From Citrobacter enshiensis (lineage in GTDB: Bacteria > Pseudomonadota > Gammaproteobacteria > Enterobacterales > Enterobacteriaceae), in assembly GCF_029338175.1 (NCBI RefSeq), contig NZ_CP119862.1, forward strand, positions 1,364,001-1,428,000: a stretch of 64,000 nt of DNA, given 5' to 3'. Shown here piece after piece: positions 1 to 7,949 of the stretch; positions within the stretch are counted from its first letter, which is position 1; every line of letters starts with the position of its first letter. The notes below the pieces were generated by a model that saw only the letters and a program-made list of their open reading frames with translations, did no database searches and was not told where the DNA came from. A program made the position numbers and the translations under genes.

Positions 1-956
1 CTGACTCGCGCTACAAGCGCCAGGTGAGCGGTGATGAATCCTATCTGGATGCCGCACCGCTTGCTGAACTTCATGCCCCTGCAGGGATGATTCTGCCGGT
101 GCAAACAGGCGACTACAACATTCCGGTGACCAACGGCAGCGGTGCTGTGGGCAAAGCGCTGGACATTCGTCCGCCAGCTCAGCCGTTAGCGCTGGTCAGC
201 GGTGCGCGTACCCAGTTTACTGGCGATACCGCAACCCTGCTGGTGGAAAACGGGCGTGGCAACACGCTGTGGCCACAGGTTGTTAGTCTGATTCAGTCTA
301 AAAACTACTCGATTGAGAAACGTGATGATGCCACTCAGACGCTGACGACCGGTTGGGTTGACTGGAACCGTCTGGACGAAGACGAGCAGTATCGCGGACG
401 CTATCAAATCTCTGTTAAACCGCAGGGTTATCAGCAGGCTGTCTCAGTGAAACTGGTTAACCTGGAACAGGCGGGTAAACCGGTTGCCGATGCGGCGTCG
501 TTGCAGCGTTACAGCGCTGAGATGATGAACGTCATTTCTGCGGGCCTCGATAAGACGGCCACTGACGCGGCGAATGCGGCGCAGAATCGTTCTGCTGCGA
601 CCATGGACGTACAGAGTGCGGCCGACGACACCGGTCTGCCAATGCTGGTGGTACGTGGTCCGTTTAACGTCGTCTGGCAGCGTCTGCCGGCAGCGCTTGA
701 AAAAGTGGGCATGAAAGTGACCGACAGCACGCGCTCGAAGGGCAGTCTTGCCGTGACTTACAAACCGCTTTCTGACAGTGACTGGCAGGAACTGGGCGCA
801 AGCGATCCGGGACTGGTTTCCGGCGATTATAAATTGCAGGTCGGTGATTTAGATAACCGCAGCAGCTTGCAGTTTATCGATCCGAAGGGGCATACCCTGA
901 CGCAATCGCAAAACGATGCCCTGGTTGCTGTATTCCAGGCTGCATTCAGTAAGTAA
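1..956 (+). CDS. bamC: BamC, outer-membrane assembly lipoprotein (5' end outside window)
   Basis: Lipoprotein subunit of the BAM complex (BamABCDE), which folds beta-barrel proteins into the outer membrane. The reading frame is open from base 3 ([12 protein letters not shown]...), so the signal peptide and the lipidated Cys lie just outside the window; about 318 of the usual ~344 residues are visible. The part seen holds the unstructured N-terminal segment that contacts BamD ([17 protein letters not shown]) and the two helix-grip domains, ending [12 protein letters not shown] as in E. coli. A GTG at 24 lies inside the gene and is not the start. It is followed by a terminator and then purC; in E. 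coli dapA lies upstream. Assignment is firm from near-identity to E. coli BamC. Confidence 0.96.
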   Translation, partial: DSRYKRQVSGDESYLDAAPLAELHAPAGMILPVQTGDYNIPVTNGSGAVGKALDIRPPAQPLALVSGARTQFTGDTATLLVENGRGNTLWPQVVSLIQSKNYSIEKRDDATQTLTTGWVDWNRLDEDEQYRGRYQISVKPQGYQQAVSVKLVNLEQAGKPVADAASLQRYSAEMMNVISAGLDKTATDAANAAQNRSAATMDVQSAADDTGLPMLVVRGPFNVVWQRLPAALEKVGMKVTDSTRSKGSLAVTYKPLSDSDWQELGASDPGLVSGDYKLQVGDLDNRSSLQFIDPKGHTLTQSQNDALVAVFQAAFSK

Positions 957-962
957 TAAAAC

Positions 963-989
963 AGGGCTGGAGATATCCGGCCCTTTTTT
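963..989 (+). terminator. Intrinsic terminator after bamC
   Basis: An 8-bp stem (AGGGCTGG with CCGGCCCT, one G-U pair) around a 6-base loop is followed directly by six T. It lies 7 bases after the bamC stop and ends the upstream operon just before the purC promoter. Confidence 0.85.
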
Positions 990-993
990 CTGA

Positions 994-1015
994 TATGATA
1001 CGCAAACGTGTGCGT
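994..1015 (+). promoter_or_regulatory. purC promoter -10 and PurR operator
   Basis: TATGAT at 994-999 is a good -10 hexamer. It abuts ACGCAAACGTGTGCGT at 1000-1015, a near-perfect match to the PurR box (ACGCAAACGTTTNCNT) and almost palindromic. PurR with hypoxanthine or guanine bound here would block purC, as known for E. coli. The matching -35 region would fall within the bamC terminator. Confidence 0.88.
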
Positions 1016-1066
1016 CGGCAGAAAAACGCAATTTTTATCGTTAATTCACACCCAGGAGTGTTAAAG

Positions 1067-1780
1067 ATGCAAAAGCAAGCTGAGTTGTATCGTGGTAAAG
1101 CGAAGACCGTATACAGCACGGAAAACCCGGACCTGTTGGTGCTCGAATTCCGCAATGATACGTCAGCAGGGGATGGCGCGCGCATTGAACAATTTGATCG
1201 CAAAGGGATGGTGAACAACAAATTCAACCATTTCATTATGACCAAACTGGCAGAAGCGGGTATCCCGACCCAGATGGAGCGACTGCTTTCCGACACCGAG
1301 TGTCTGGTGAAAAAGCTGGATATGGTGCCGGTAGAGTGTGTGGTACGTAATCGCGCGGCAGGCTCTCTGGTGAAACGCTTAGGCGTAGAGGAAGGCATTG
1401 AACTGAACCCGCCGTTGTTCGATCTGTTCCTGAAAAACGACGCCATGCATGATCCGATGATCAACGATTCTTACTGCGAAACCTTTGGTTGGGTGAGCAA
1501 AGAGAATCTGGCACGGATGAAAGAGTTAACTTACAAAGCCAACGATGTGCTGAAAAAGCTGTTTGATGATGCGGGTCTGATTCTGGTCGACTTCAAACTG
1601 GAATTCGGTCTGTACAAAGGCGAAGTGGTACTGGGTGATGAGTTCTCTCCGGACGGCAGCCGTCTGTGGGATAAAGAGACGCTGGATAAAATGGACAAAG
1701 ACCGTTTCCGTCAGAGTCTTGGCGGCCTGATCGAAGCCTATGAAGCTGTCGCACACCGCCTGGGTGTAAAGTTAGACTAA
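1067..1780 (+). CDS. purC: Phosphoribosylaminoimidazole-succinocarboxamide (SAICAR) synthase
   Basis: Joins CAIR and aspartate with ATP to make SAICAR, a step of de novo purine synthesis in the cytosol. It is 237 aa, the family's usual length, and nearly identical to E. coli PurC ([16 protein letters not shown]... ending RLGVKLD). The SAICAR synthase signatures around [16 protein letters not shown] and LVDFKLEFG are present. ATG 1067 was chosen because it has an AGGAG 8 bases upstream. The frame is open further upstream, but that part overlaps the promoter and PurR box. It is a single-gene unit, expected to be repressed by PurR. Confidence 0.98.
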   Translation: MQKQAELYRGKAKTVYSTENPDLLVLEFRNDTSAGDGARIEQFDRKGMVNNKFNHFIMTKLAEAGIPTQMERLLSDTECLVKKLDMVPVECVVRNRAAGSLVKRLGVEEGIELNPPLFDLFLKNDAMHDPMINDSYCETFGWVSKENLARMKELTYKANDVLKKLFDDAGLILVDFKLEFGLYKGEVVLGDEFSPDGSRLWDKETLDKMDKDRFRQSLGGLIEAYEAVAHRLGVKLD

Positions 1781-1792
1781 CATCTTCTCTGA

Positions 1793-1819
1793 AACCGGAG
1801 GGTTAAAAACTCTCCGGTT
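1793..1819 (+). terminator. Hairpin after purC, possible weak terminator
   Basis: Perfect 8-bp inverted repeat AACCGGAG / CTCCGGTT 12 bases after the purC stop. There is no T run behind it, so it may protect the 3' end or need Rho rather than act as an intrinsic terminator. Confidence 0.5.
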
Positions 1820-1918
1820 CATCCCGAACAGCCGATTCTGGTAGCTGTTTCCTATGGTAATCCTCTCCCTGAGCGCCTACGATCATCACTATAACGAATA
1901 TATTGATGAGGTATGATT

Positions 1919-2785
1919 ATGCGCTGGCAAGGGCGTCGTGAAAGTGACAATGTGGAAGACCGGCGCAACAGCACCGGTGGTGGCCCCTCCATGGGCGGTC
2001 CTGGCTTTCGTTTGCCGAGTGGCAAAGGCGGCATCATTCTACTGATTGTGGTGCTGGTGGCGGGTTATTACGGTGTGGATTTAAGCGGGTTAATGACCGG
2101 TGAACCAGTCTCGCAACAACAATCGACACGTTCCATCAGCCCAAATGATGATGAAGCGGCAAAATTTACCTCGGTGATCCTGGCAACAACAGAAGACACC
2201 TGGGGGCAACAGTTTGAAAAGATGGGGCGTACCTACCAGCAACCGAAGTTGGTGATGTACCGTGGCGCGACCCGTACGGGCTGCGGCGCGGGCCAGTCGG
2301 TGATGGGGCCGTTTTACTGCCCGGCGGACGGTACCGTCTACATCGATCTCTCGTTCTATGATGACATGAAGAACAAACTGGGCGCTGATGGCGATTTCGC
2401 TCAGGGCTATGTGATTGCCCATGAAGTGGGACATCATGTGCAAAAACTGCTGGGCATTGAGCCGAAAGTGCGTCAGTTGCAGCAGAACGCGTCGCAGACA
2501 GAAGCAAACCAGCTTTCCGTGCGTATGGAACTACAGGCGGATTGTTTTGCCGGGGTCTGGGGCAACAGCATGAAACATCAGGGCGTGCTGGAATCGGGCG
2601 ATCTGGAAGAAGCGCTGAATGCCGCTCAGGCGATTGGCGACGATCGCCTGCAACAGCAGGGTCAGGGGCGGATTGTCCCGGACAGCTTTACGCACGGAAC
2701 ATCTGAGCAGCGTTACAGCTGGTTTAAACGCGGATTTGATAGCGGCGACCCTGCACAATGTAATACCTTTGGCAAAGGCTTTTAA
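1919..2785 (+). CDS. ypfJ: YpfJ, putative membrane-anchored neutral zinc metallopeptidase
   Basis: 288 aa, very close to E. coli YpfJ and the zinc metallopeptidase family of Pfam PF04228. A cytosolic N-terminus ([11 protein letters not shown], Gly-rich stretch) leads to one membrane segment at about residues 37-53 ([16 protein letters not shown]). The rest is a globular domain carrying the zinc motif HEVGHH near residue 170 and a later Glu/Asp-rich helix ([13 protein letters not shown]) that usually gives the third ligand. ATG 1919 (MRWQGRR) is chosen over ATG 1913, matching E. coli and giving GAGG about 9 bases upstream. Substrate unknown. tmcA starts 15 bases downstream. Confidence 0.92.
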   Translation: MRWQGRRESDNVEDRRNSTGGGPSMGGPGFRLPSGKGGIILLIVVLVAGYYGVDLSGLMTGEPVSQQQSTRSISPNDDEAAKFTSVILATTEDTWGQQFEKMGRTYQQPKLVMYRGATRTGCGAGQSVMGPFYCPADGTVYIDLSFYDDMKNKLGADGDFAQGYVIAHEVGHHVQKLLGIEPKVRQLQQNASQTEANQLSVRMELQADCFAGVWGNSMKHQGVLESGDLEEALNAAQAIGDDRLQQQGQGRIVPDSFTHGTSEQRYSWFKRGFDSGDPAQCNTFGKGF

Positions 2786-2800
2786 ACGACCGGGGCAGGG

Positions 2801-4816
2801 ATGTCGGAAAACAATGTGCTGAGTACCTTAACTGCGCAAATGGCGCAGGAGGGAATACGTCGTCTGCTGGTGCTCAGTGGCGATGAACGCTGGTGCGGCG
2901 AACAGGCGCTCATGCTTCGCGACGCGTTAGCGGGCGACTGGCTGTGGGTCGCGTCTGAAGCACCCGTTGAGCCGCACTGTCGGCCCCAGGCGCTGCAGAC
3001 ATTACTGGGGCGAGAGTTTCGTCATGCGGTATTTGATGCGCGACAGGGGTTTGACGCCGCCGCGTTTGCCGCGTTGAGCGGTACGCTCCAGGCGGGAAGC
3101 TGGCTGGTATTACTGACGCCTGCCTACGCCGTTTGGGAAAATCACCCTGACGAAGATTCGCTACGCTGGAGCGACTGCCCACAACCGATTCCCACCCCCC
3201 ATTTTGTACAACATTTTAAGCGATGCATCGCCCGCGATGAGCAGGTGTTGCACTGGCAACAACATCAGCCCTTCTCGTGGCCGCACTTTCCAGCCCGTGA
3301 CGACTGGCAGCCCGCATCGGGTGAGCCGCAGCCTGAACAAGCCGAAATTTTGCAGCAGTTGTTGCAGATGCCTTCCGGCGTGGCCACTGTCACCGCCGCG
3401 CGTGGTCGGGGAAAATCGGCGTTGGCAGGGCAGTTGATCCGGCGAATCGGCGGTACGGCGATTGTGACGGCACCGGCAAAAGCGGCAACGGACGTGCTGG
3501 CGCAGTTCGCGGGTGACAAATTTCGTTTTATTGCACCGGATGCGTTGCTGGCGGGCGCTGAATCTGCAGACTGGCTGATTGTTGATGAAGCCGCCGCACT
3601 GCCCGCTCCGCTGCTTCATCGCCTGGTTGCGCGGTTTCCCCGCACGCTGTTGACCACCACCGTTCAGGGTTACGAAGGCACTGGCCGCGGCTTTTTACTG
3701 AAGTTTTGCGCTCACTTTGCGCATCTGCAGCGTTTTGAGTTGCGCCAGCCGATCCGCTGGGCGCAAGGATGCCCGTTGGAAAAAACAGTCAGCGACGCAC
3801 TGGTTTTTGATGACGAAACATTCGCGCAGACCCCGCTGGGCAATATTCGTATCTCGGCGTTTGAACAGGATGTCTGGCGCACAAATCCGGAACTGCCGCT
3901 GGCGGTATATCGACTGCTCTCCGGCGCGCACTATCGTACATCGCCACTGGATTTGCGCCGCATGATGGATGCTCCCGGCCAGCATTTTCTTCAGGCCTCG
4001 GGGACTGACCGTGTGGCTGGCGCCGTCTGGCTGGTGGATGAAGGCGGATTATCCGCCAGTCTGAGTCAGGCGGTCTGGGCGGGCTACCGCCGACCCCGAG
4101 GCAATCTGGTTGCGCAATCACTGGCGGCGCATGGGGGCTGCCCGCTGGCGGCAACGCTGACGGGGCGACGCGTGAGCCGCATTGCCGTACATCCCACACG
4201 GCAACGTGAAGGCCTTGGTCAACAGTTGATCGCGCAGGCCAGTGCCGACGCGTCTCGACTGGATTATCTCTCCGTCAGCTTTGGCTTCACCGCAACATTG
4301 TGGCGCTTCTGGCAACGCTGTGGATTCATCCTCGTCCGGATGGGGAACCATCGGGAAGCGAGTAGCGGGTGTTTTACGGCGATGGCTATTTTGCCTGTTA
4401 GCGAGGCGGGGAAACAACTGGCAGAGCGTGAGCATCACCGGCTGCGACGAGATGCGATGGCGTTGTCTCACTGGAACGGTGAAGCGGTTCCGGTTATCCC
4501 GCTGAAAGAGGCTACGCTTAATGATGATGACTGGCAGGCGCTGGCAGGTTTTGCTTTTGCCCATCGTCCGCTGCTGACGTCAGTGGGAAGTCTTAGTCGT
4601 CTGCTGGAGACCTGCTGTCTCCCGCTTCCTGCATTACGTGGACGTCTGCAGGACAAAGACAGTGAAGCGCAATTGTGCGCCAGACTGGATCTGTCAGGGC
4701 GTAAAGCGCTGCTGGCCATGCAGAGAGCGGAAGTAGCGCAGGCGCTGGCAACGCTGGATGCCGGACGCGCGCAGCGGTTACACGATCGTATTTTGCAATG
4801 GCAATTTTTTCACTAA
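2801..4816 (+). CDS. tmcA: tRNA(Met) cytidine acetyltransferase
   Basis: Makes N4-acetylcytidine at the wobble base (C34) of elongator tRNA-Met using acetyl-CoA and ATP. It is 671 aa, the same length as E. coli TmcA. Order of parts: an N-terminal DUF1726 region; an RNA-helicase-like ATPase module with Walker A (ARGRGKS, near residue 200) and Walker B (IVDEAAALP); then a GNAT acetyltransferase module (RIAVHPTRQREGLGQQL; VSFGFTATLWRFWQRCGF) and a C-terminal tRNA-binding tail. The N-terminal 60 residues differ most from E. coli. It follows ypfJ closely and probably shares its transcript. Confidence 0.95.
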   Translation: MSENNVLSTLTAQMAQEGIRRLLVLSGDERWCGEQALMLRDALAGDWLWVASEAPVEPHCRPQALQTLLGREFRHAVFDARQGFDAAAFAALSGTLQAGSWLVLLTPAYAVWENHPDEDSLRWSDCPQPIPTPHFVQHFKRCIARDEQVLHWQQHQPFSWPHFPARDDWQPASGEPQPEQAEILQQLLQMPSGVATVTAARGRGKSALAGQLIRRIGGTAIVTAPAKAATDVLAQFAGDKFRFIAPDALLAGAESADWLIVDEAAALPAPLLHRLVARFPRTLLTTTVQGYEGTGRGFLLKFCAHFAHLQRFELRQPIRWAQGCPLEKTVSDALVFDDETFAQTPLGNIRISAFEQDVWRTNPELPLAVYRLLSGAHYRTSPLDLRRMMDAPGQHFLQASGTDRVAGAVWLVDEGGLSASLSQAVWAGYRRPRGNLVAQSLAAHGGCPLAATLTGRRVSRIAVHPTRQREGLGQQLIAQASADASRLDYLSVSFGFTATLWRFWQRCGFILVRMGNHREASSGCFTAMAILPVSEAGKQLAEREHHRLRRDAMALSHWNGEAVPVIPLKEATLNDDDWQALAGFAFAHRPLLTSVGSLSRLLETCCLPLPALRGRLQDKDSEAQLCARLDLSGRKALLAMQRAEVAQALATLDAGRAQRLHDRILQWQFFH

Positions 4817-4888
4817 CTCCTTCAATTTCCTGGCATGGTCATTGTGATTAAGCGGCGTAGAATCGACCCATCAGTTAAGGAGATTGCC

Positions 4889-5587
4889 ATGAAACATGAC
4901 CATTTTGTTGTTCAACGTCCTGCCCAACCCGCACAACAGTTGTTGCTGCTGTTTCATGGCGTGGGTGACAACCCGGTTGCGATGGGGGAATTGGGGCGCT
5001 GGTTTATTCCCCTGTTCCCGGAGGCGCTGATTGTCAGCATTGGGGGCGCAGAACCCTGTGGCCCGGCACCGGGACGCCAGTGGTTTTCCGTGCAGGGCGT
5101 GACGGAAGAAAATCGTCAGGCGCGGGTAGACGCTATCATGCCGGTCTTCGTTGATACCATTCGCTACTGGCAACAGCAAAGTGGGGTGAGCGCGAAAGCC
5201 ACGGCGCTGATTGGCTTTTCGCAAGGCGCAATTATGTCGCTCGAAAGCGTGAAAGCGCATTCAGGGCTGGCCTCCAGAGTGATTGCGTTTAATGGTCGCT
5301 ACGCCAGTCTGCCGGAAACCGCGACAACGGCGACGACCGTGCATCTGATTCACGGCGGTGAGGATCGGGTGATTGAGTTATCGCATGCGGTGGCGGCCCA
5401 GACCGCATTGTTGCGGGCGGGGGGCGATGTCACGCTGGATATCGTGGAAGATTTAGGTCACGCCATTGATGACCGCAGTATGCAGTTTGCACTCGATCAT
5501 CTGCGCTATACCGTACCGAAGCATTACTTCGATGAAGCGCTGAGCGGCGGTACGCCCCATGATGATGATGTGATTGAGATGATCTGA
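4889..5587 (+). CDS. ypfH: YpfH, alpha/beta hydrolase (carboxylesterase)
   Basis: 232 aa, E. coli YpfH family (phospholipase/carboxylesterase fold). Visible: an oxyanion-type strand (LLLLFHGVGDNP), the nucleophile elbow GFSQG with the catalytic Ser, and late acidic and His residues (GGEDRVIEL; DLGHAID) completing a Ser-Asp-His triad. E. coli YpfH has esterase activity on short acyl substrates in vitro; its natural substrate is not known. ATG 4889 is used because AAGGAG lies 6 bases upstream. An in-frame GTG/ATG further upstream would add 18 residues absent from E. coli. Confidence 0.92.
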   Translation: MKHDHFVVQRPAQPAQQLLLLFHGVGDNPVAMGELGRWFIPLFPEALIVSIGGAEPCGPAPGRQWFSVQGVTEENRQARVDAIMPVFVDTIRYWQQQSGVSAKATALIGFSQGAIMSLESVKAHSGLASRVIAFNGRYASLPETATTATTVHLIHGGEDRVIELSHAVAAQTALLRAGGDVTLDIVEDLGHAIDDRSMQFALDHLRYTVPKHYFDEALSGGTPHDDDVIEMI

Positions 5588-5591
5588 TCCT

Positions 5592-5666
5592 GTAGGCCTG
5601 AAAAGCGTAGCGCCATCAGGCGCGAGGGCCGGATGGCAACGCTACGCGTTTTATCCGGCCTGCGGG
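5592..5666. repeat. REP pair (BIME) between convergent ypfH and ypfN
   Basis: Two REP-like palindromes in opposite orientation: 5592-5622 (GTAGGCCTGAAAAGCGTAGC then CGCCATCAGGC) and about 5627-5666 (GCCGGATGGC...TTATCCGGCC). They fill the gap between two converging genes, the usual place for enterobacterial BIMEs, where they stabilise mRNA ends and can bind IHF or gyrase. Confidence 0.85.
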
Positions 5667-5867
5667 TTACTTCTTCGGTTGATCTTTCTTTGGCCAATCG
5701 TCGTCATCGTCCCACTTGTCGTTAAAGTCACGATGTGGGGGAAGATCCGGCTTATTGGCGAGGAATTTTTTATGGTCGACGCGCTTGAGATCTTTGATCA
5801 CGTTCAGCAGTACGCCTACCAAAAATACCAGTATCAGAACCCACCAATATTGTGCCAGCCAGTCCAT
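5667..5867 (-). CDS. ypfN: YpfN, small membrane protein
   Basis: 66 aa, almost identical to E. coli YpfN (UPF0370 family). One transmembrane helix at about residues 5-25 ([20 protein letters not shown]) is followed by a basic stretch and a very acidic/lysine C-tail ([16 protein letters not shown]). The start at 5867 gives MDWLAQYWW, matching E. coli; an upstream in-frame ATG would add 8 residues. It lies 27 bases downstream of dapE and is probably its last co-transcribed gene. Function unknown. Confidence 0.92.
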   Translation of the reverse strand: MDWLAQYWWVLILVFLVGVLLNVIKDLKRVDHKKFLANKPDLPPHRDFNDKWDDDDDWPKKDQPKK

Positions 5868-5894
5868 GCTTATTTCCTCTTTCGGGAACACTCA

Positions 5895-7022
5895 TCAGGC
5901 GACGAGTTGCTCCATGATACGTTGATACATACGGGCAAGGAGTTGCAGATCGGCCGCATTCACACATTCATTAATTTTATGAATGGTGGCGTTGACCGGC
6001 CCAAGTTCCACCACTTGTGCTCCCATACGTGCAATAAACCGCCCGTCGGATGTTCCACCCGTCGTGAGCAGTTGGGGTTTGATCTCATTATAGTGCGCAA
6101 TGGCGTTCACCACCGCATCCACCAGTTTACCGCGCGCCGTCAGGAAAGGCTGGCCGGAAAGCCACCAATCGACGGTGTAGCGCAACTGATGTTTGTCGAG
6201 CAGCGCCTGTACGCGGGACTTGATCATCTCGTCGTTCAGTTCCGTGCTAAAACGGAAATTGAACTGGACAAACAGTTCGCCCGGGATCACGTTATTACTG
6301 CCGGTACCCGCCTGGATGTTGGCTATCTGCATGCTGGTGGCAGGGAAGAATTCGTTACCCTGATCCCACTCAATGCCCACCAGTTCGTTCAGCATAGGCG
6401 CTGCGCGGTGAACGGGGTTATCCGCCAGATGCGGGTAAGCCACATGTCCCTGGACGCCGTGAATCGTGAGATTACAGGTCAGTGAGCCACGACGACCGTT
6501 TTTCACCACGTCGCCGACGATTTCAGTGCTGGAAGGTTCGCCCACCAGACAATAATCGAGCCTTTCGCGGCGCGCCATCAGCGCTTCAACCACTTTAACG
6601 GTACCGTTTTGCGCGCTGGCTTCTTCATCTGAGGTGATCAGAAACGCCAGACGCCCACGGTGATGGGGATGCTGAGCCACGAAGCGCTCTGCCGCCACTA
6701 CCATCGCTGCCAGTGAGCCTTTCATGTCTGCCGCGCCGCGCCCGAACAGCATACCGTCACGGATCGTTGGCTCGAAAGGCGGGTTAATCCACCGATCGAC
6801 ATCCCCGACGGGCACCACATCGGTGTGGCCGGCAAAGGCCAGGGTTTCACCTTGTCCGCGCCATGCCCAGAAATTCTGTGTGTCACCAAAATCCATGCGC
6901 TCGACGGTAAAACCGATAGCGCGCAGGCGTTCAATCATTAACGCCTGACATCCCGCATCATCCGGGCTCAGGGAAGGGCGGCGAATAAGCTGCTGTGTCA
7001 GCTCAATGACCGGGCACGACAT
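5895..7022 (-). CDS. dapE: Succinyl-diaminopimelate desuccinylase
   Basis: Removes succinate from N-succinyl-LL-diaminopimelate in the lysine/meso-DAP pathway, which also feeds peptidoglycan. It is a 375-aa M20-family dizinc enzyme. Visible metal and catalytic motifs: [13 protein letters not shown] (first His-Asp ligand pair), [12 protein letters not shown] (bridging Asp), [12 protein letters not shown] (catalytic Glu and ligand) and the late TIHKINE His. A dimerisation domain lies between. Only 3 bases separate it from yffB upstream, so the two are one transcript, as in E. coli. Confidence 0.98.
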   Translation of the reverse strand: MSCPVIELTQQLIRRPSLSPDDAGCQALMIERLRAIGFTVERMDFGDTQNFWAWRGQGETLAFAGHTDVVPVGDVDRWINPPFEPTIRDGMLFGRGAADMKGSLAAMVVAAERFVAQHPHHRGRLAFLITSDEEASAQNGTVKVVEALMARRERLDYCLVGEPSSTEIVGDVVKNGRRGSLTCNLTIHGVQGHVAYPHLADNPVHRAAPMLNELVGIEWDQGNEFFPATSMQIANIQAGTGSNNVIPGELFVQFNFRFSTELNDEMIKSRVQALLDKHQLRYTVDWWLSGQPFLTARGKLVDAVVNAIAHYNEIKPQLLTTGGTSDGRFIARMGAQVVELGPVNATIHKINECVNAADLQLLARMYQRIMEQLVA

Positions 7023-7025
7023 AGA

Positions 7026-7382
7026 CTACACCTCATTAAAAAACTGCTGATAACTGGATTCGCTAAAGCCAAGCAGCATAGGCTTACCGGGCGTCCAGAG
7101 CAATGGTCGTTTTATTATTGCGGGCGTTTCTGTCATCAATGCGGCAGCGGCATTAGCATCGGTAATGCTATTACGCGTCGCTTCATCAAGTTTGCGCCAG
7201 GTGGTGCCGCGCGTATTCAGTAACGCTTCCCAACCTAACTCAGCAATAAAGGTATTCAATAATTCACTCTCTAATCCGTCTGCACGGTAATCGTGGAAAC
7301 GGTAGTCGATGCCGTGCGCCTCCAGCCAGCGCCGCGCTTTCTTGATGGTGTCACAGTTTTTGATGCCGAAGACGGTAACCAT
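7026..7382 (-). CDS. yffB: YffB, ArsC/Spx-family thioredoxin-fold protein
   Basis: 118 aa, thioredoxin-fold protein of the ArsC/Spx family, close to E. coli YffB. It has one conserved Cys in the N-terminal [16 protein letters not shown] motif, where ArsC has its catalytic Cys. It lacks the full arsenate-reductase arginine set as far as I can see, so arsenate reduction should not be assumed; YffB homologues have been linked to glutathione-dependent thiol reduction. It is first gene of the yffB-dapE-ypfN unit. Confidence 0.92.
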   Translation of the reverse strand: MVTVFGIKNCDTIKKARRWLEAHGIDYRFHDYRADGLESELLNTFIAELGWEALLNTRGTTWRKLDEATRNSITDANAAAALMTETPAIIKRPLLWTPGKPMLLGFSESSYQQFFNEV

Positions 7383-7795
7383 TTTTGAATCCTTTTACGC
7401 GAATTTCGAATAATTAAGCAATATTATCGCAGTGCATGACCACGCGGAATAGTCATCATTGCTGTTATTTCTCAGGTAATGATGATCGTAAAATATAACA
7501 TTGTTGAATGTATTGTGAATAATGATACATGAATGTTCTTGAATATTCCGCAGATGTGATAATTCAGATTATGACCTGTTGCAATTGACTGTTTTTACAT
7601 CAAAATTGAGAAAGTAGTAGTTGATGTATGATTGTTGCGAAATATTGCAGTTGGTCACATAAAGTTTATGAGTATAGAACCATAGTGATGACATAGTCTT
7701 GTTCTCCGGAGAATGTAATTGCACCAATCGGTTAAATTATCTTCTCCTGAAGATAATGTTTTTGTAGAATACCCATAATAATAAGAGAGGTTGTT
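7383..7795. other. AT-rich 413-bp intergenic region upstream of yffB and ypfM
   Basis: No credible long ORF on either strand. It is clearly more AT-rich than its neighbours, with many TATNAT-like and TTGNNA-like hexamers, so it probably holds the divergent promoters of yffB (minus) and ypfM (plus). Two dyads lie near its right end: the perfect 12-bp palindrome TTCTCCGGAGAA at 7712-7723 and the hairpin at 7736-7757. I cannot place one convincing promoter by eye. Confidence 0.6.
7736..7764 (+). terminator. Terminator-like hairpin upstream of ypfM
   Basis: Perfect 9-bp stem ATTATCTTC / GAAGATAAT with a 4-base loop (TCCT), followed by GTTTTTG. The form suits an intrinsic terminator or attenuator on the plus strand, 32 bases before the ypfM start. 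The stem is A/T-rich, so its strength is uncertain. Confidence 0.45.
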
Positions 7796-7855
7796 ATGAT
7801 TGAACGTGAACTGGGGAACTGGAAAGACTTTATCGAAGTGATGCTTCGTAAATAG
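7796..7855 (+). CDS. ypfM: YpfM, 19-residue small protein
   Basis: The translation is MIERELGNWKDFIEVMLRK then stop; E. coli K-12 has a protein of the same length and, as far as I recall, the same or nearly the same sequence at this locus (ypfM, found as an expressed small protein). A strong ribosome site (AAGAGAGG, 7782-7790) lies about 6 bases before the ATG. It is predicted to be one amphipathic helix with mixed charge and no membrane segment. It is convergent with acrD and shares its bidirectional terminator. Function unknown. Confidence 0.85.
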   Translation: MIERELGNWKDFIEVMLRK

Positions 7856-7910
7856 TTTTCAGGAAGAAATAAGCAGTGAAATAATCATAGTGTGAAGGTT
7901 TCACACAGAA

Positions 7911-7940
7911 AAGGCGACCCGTTGGCAGGTCGCCTTTTTT
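7911..7940. terminator. Bidirectional terminator between ypfM and acrD
   Basis: Perfect 9-bp stem AAGGCGACC / GGTCGCCTT with an 8-base loop. T runs on the plus strand (TTTTTT) and A residues on the left allow termination of both ypfM (plus) and acrD (minus). Confidence 0.88.
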
Positions 7941-7949
7941 ATGGCGCGA

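Noticed and set aside
995-1066. Upstream start for purC adding 24 residues
   Set aside because: That stretch holds the -10 and PurR box, lacks a ribosome site and is not in the family; ATG 1067 has a good SD.
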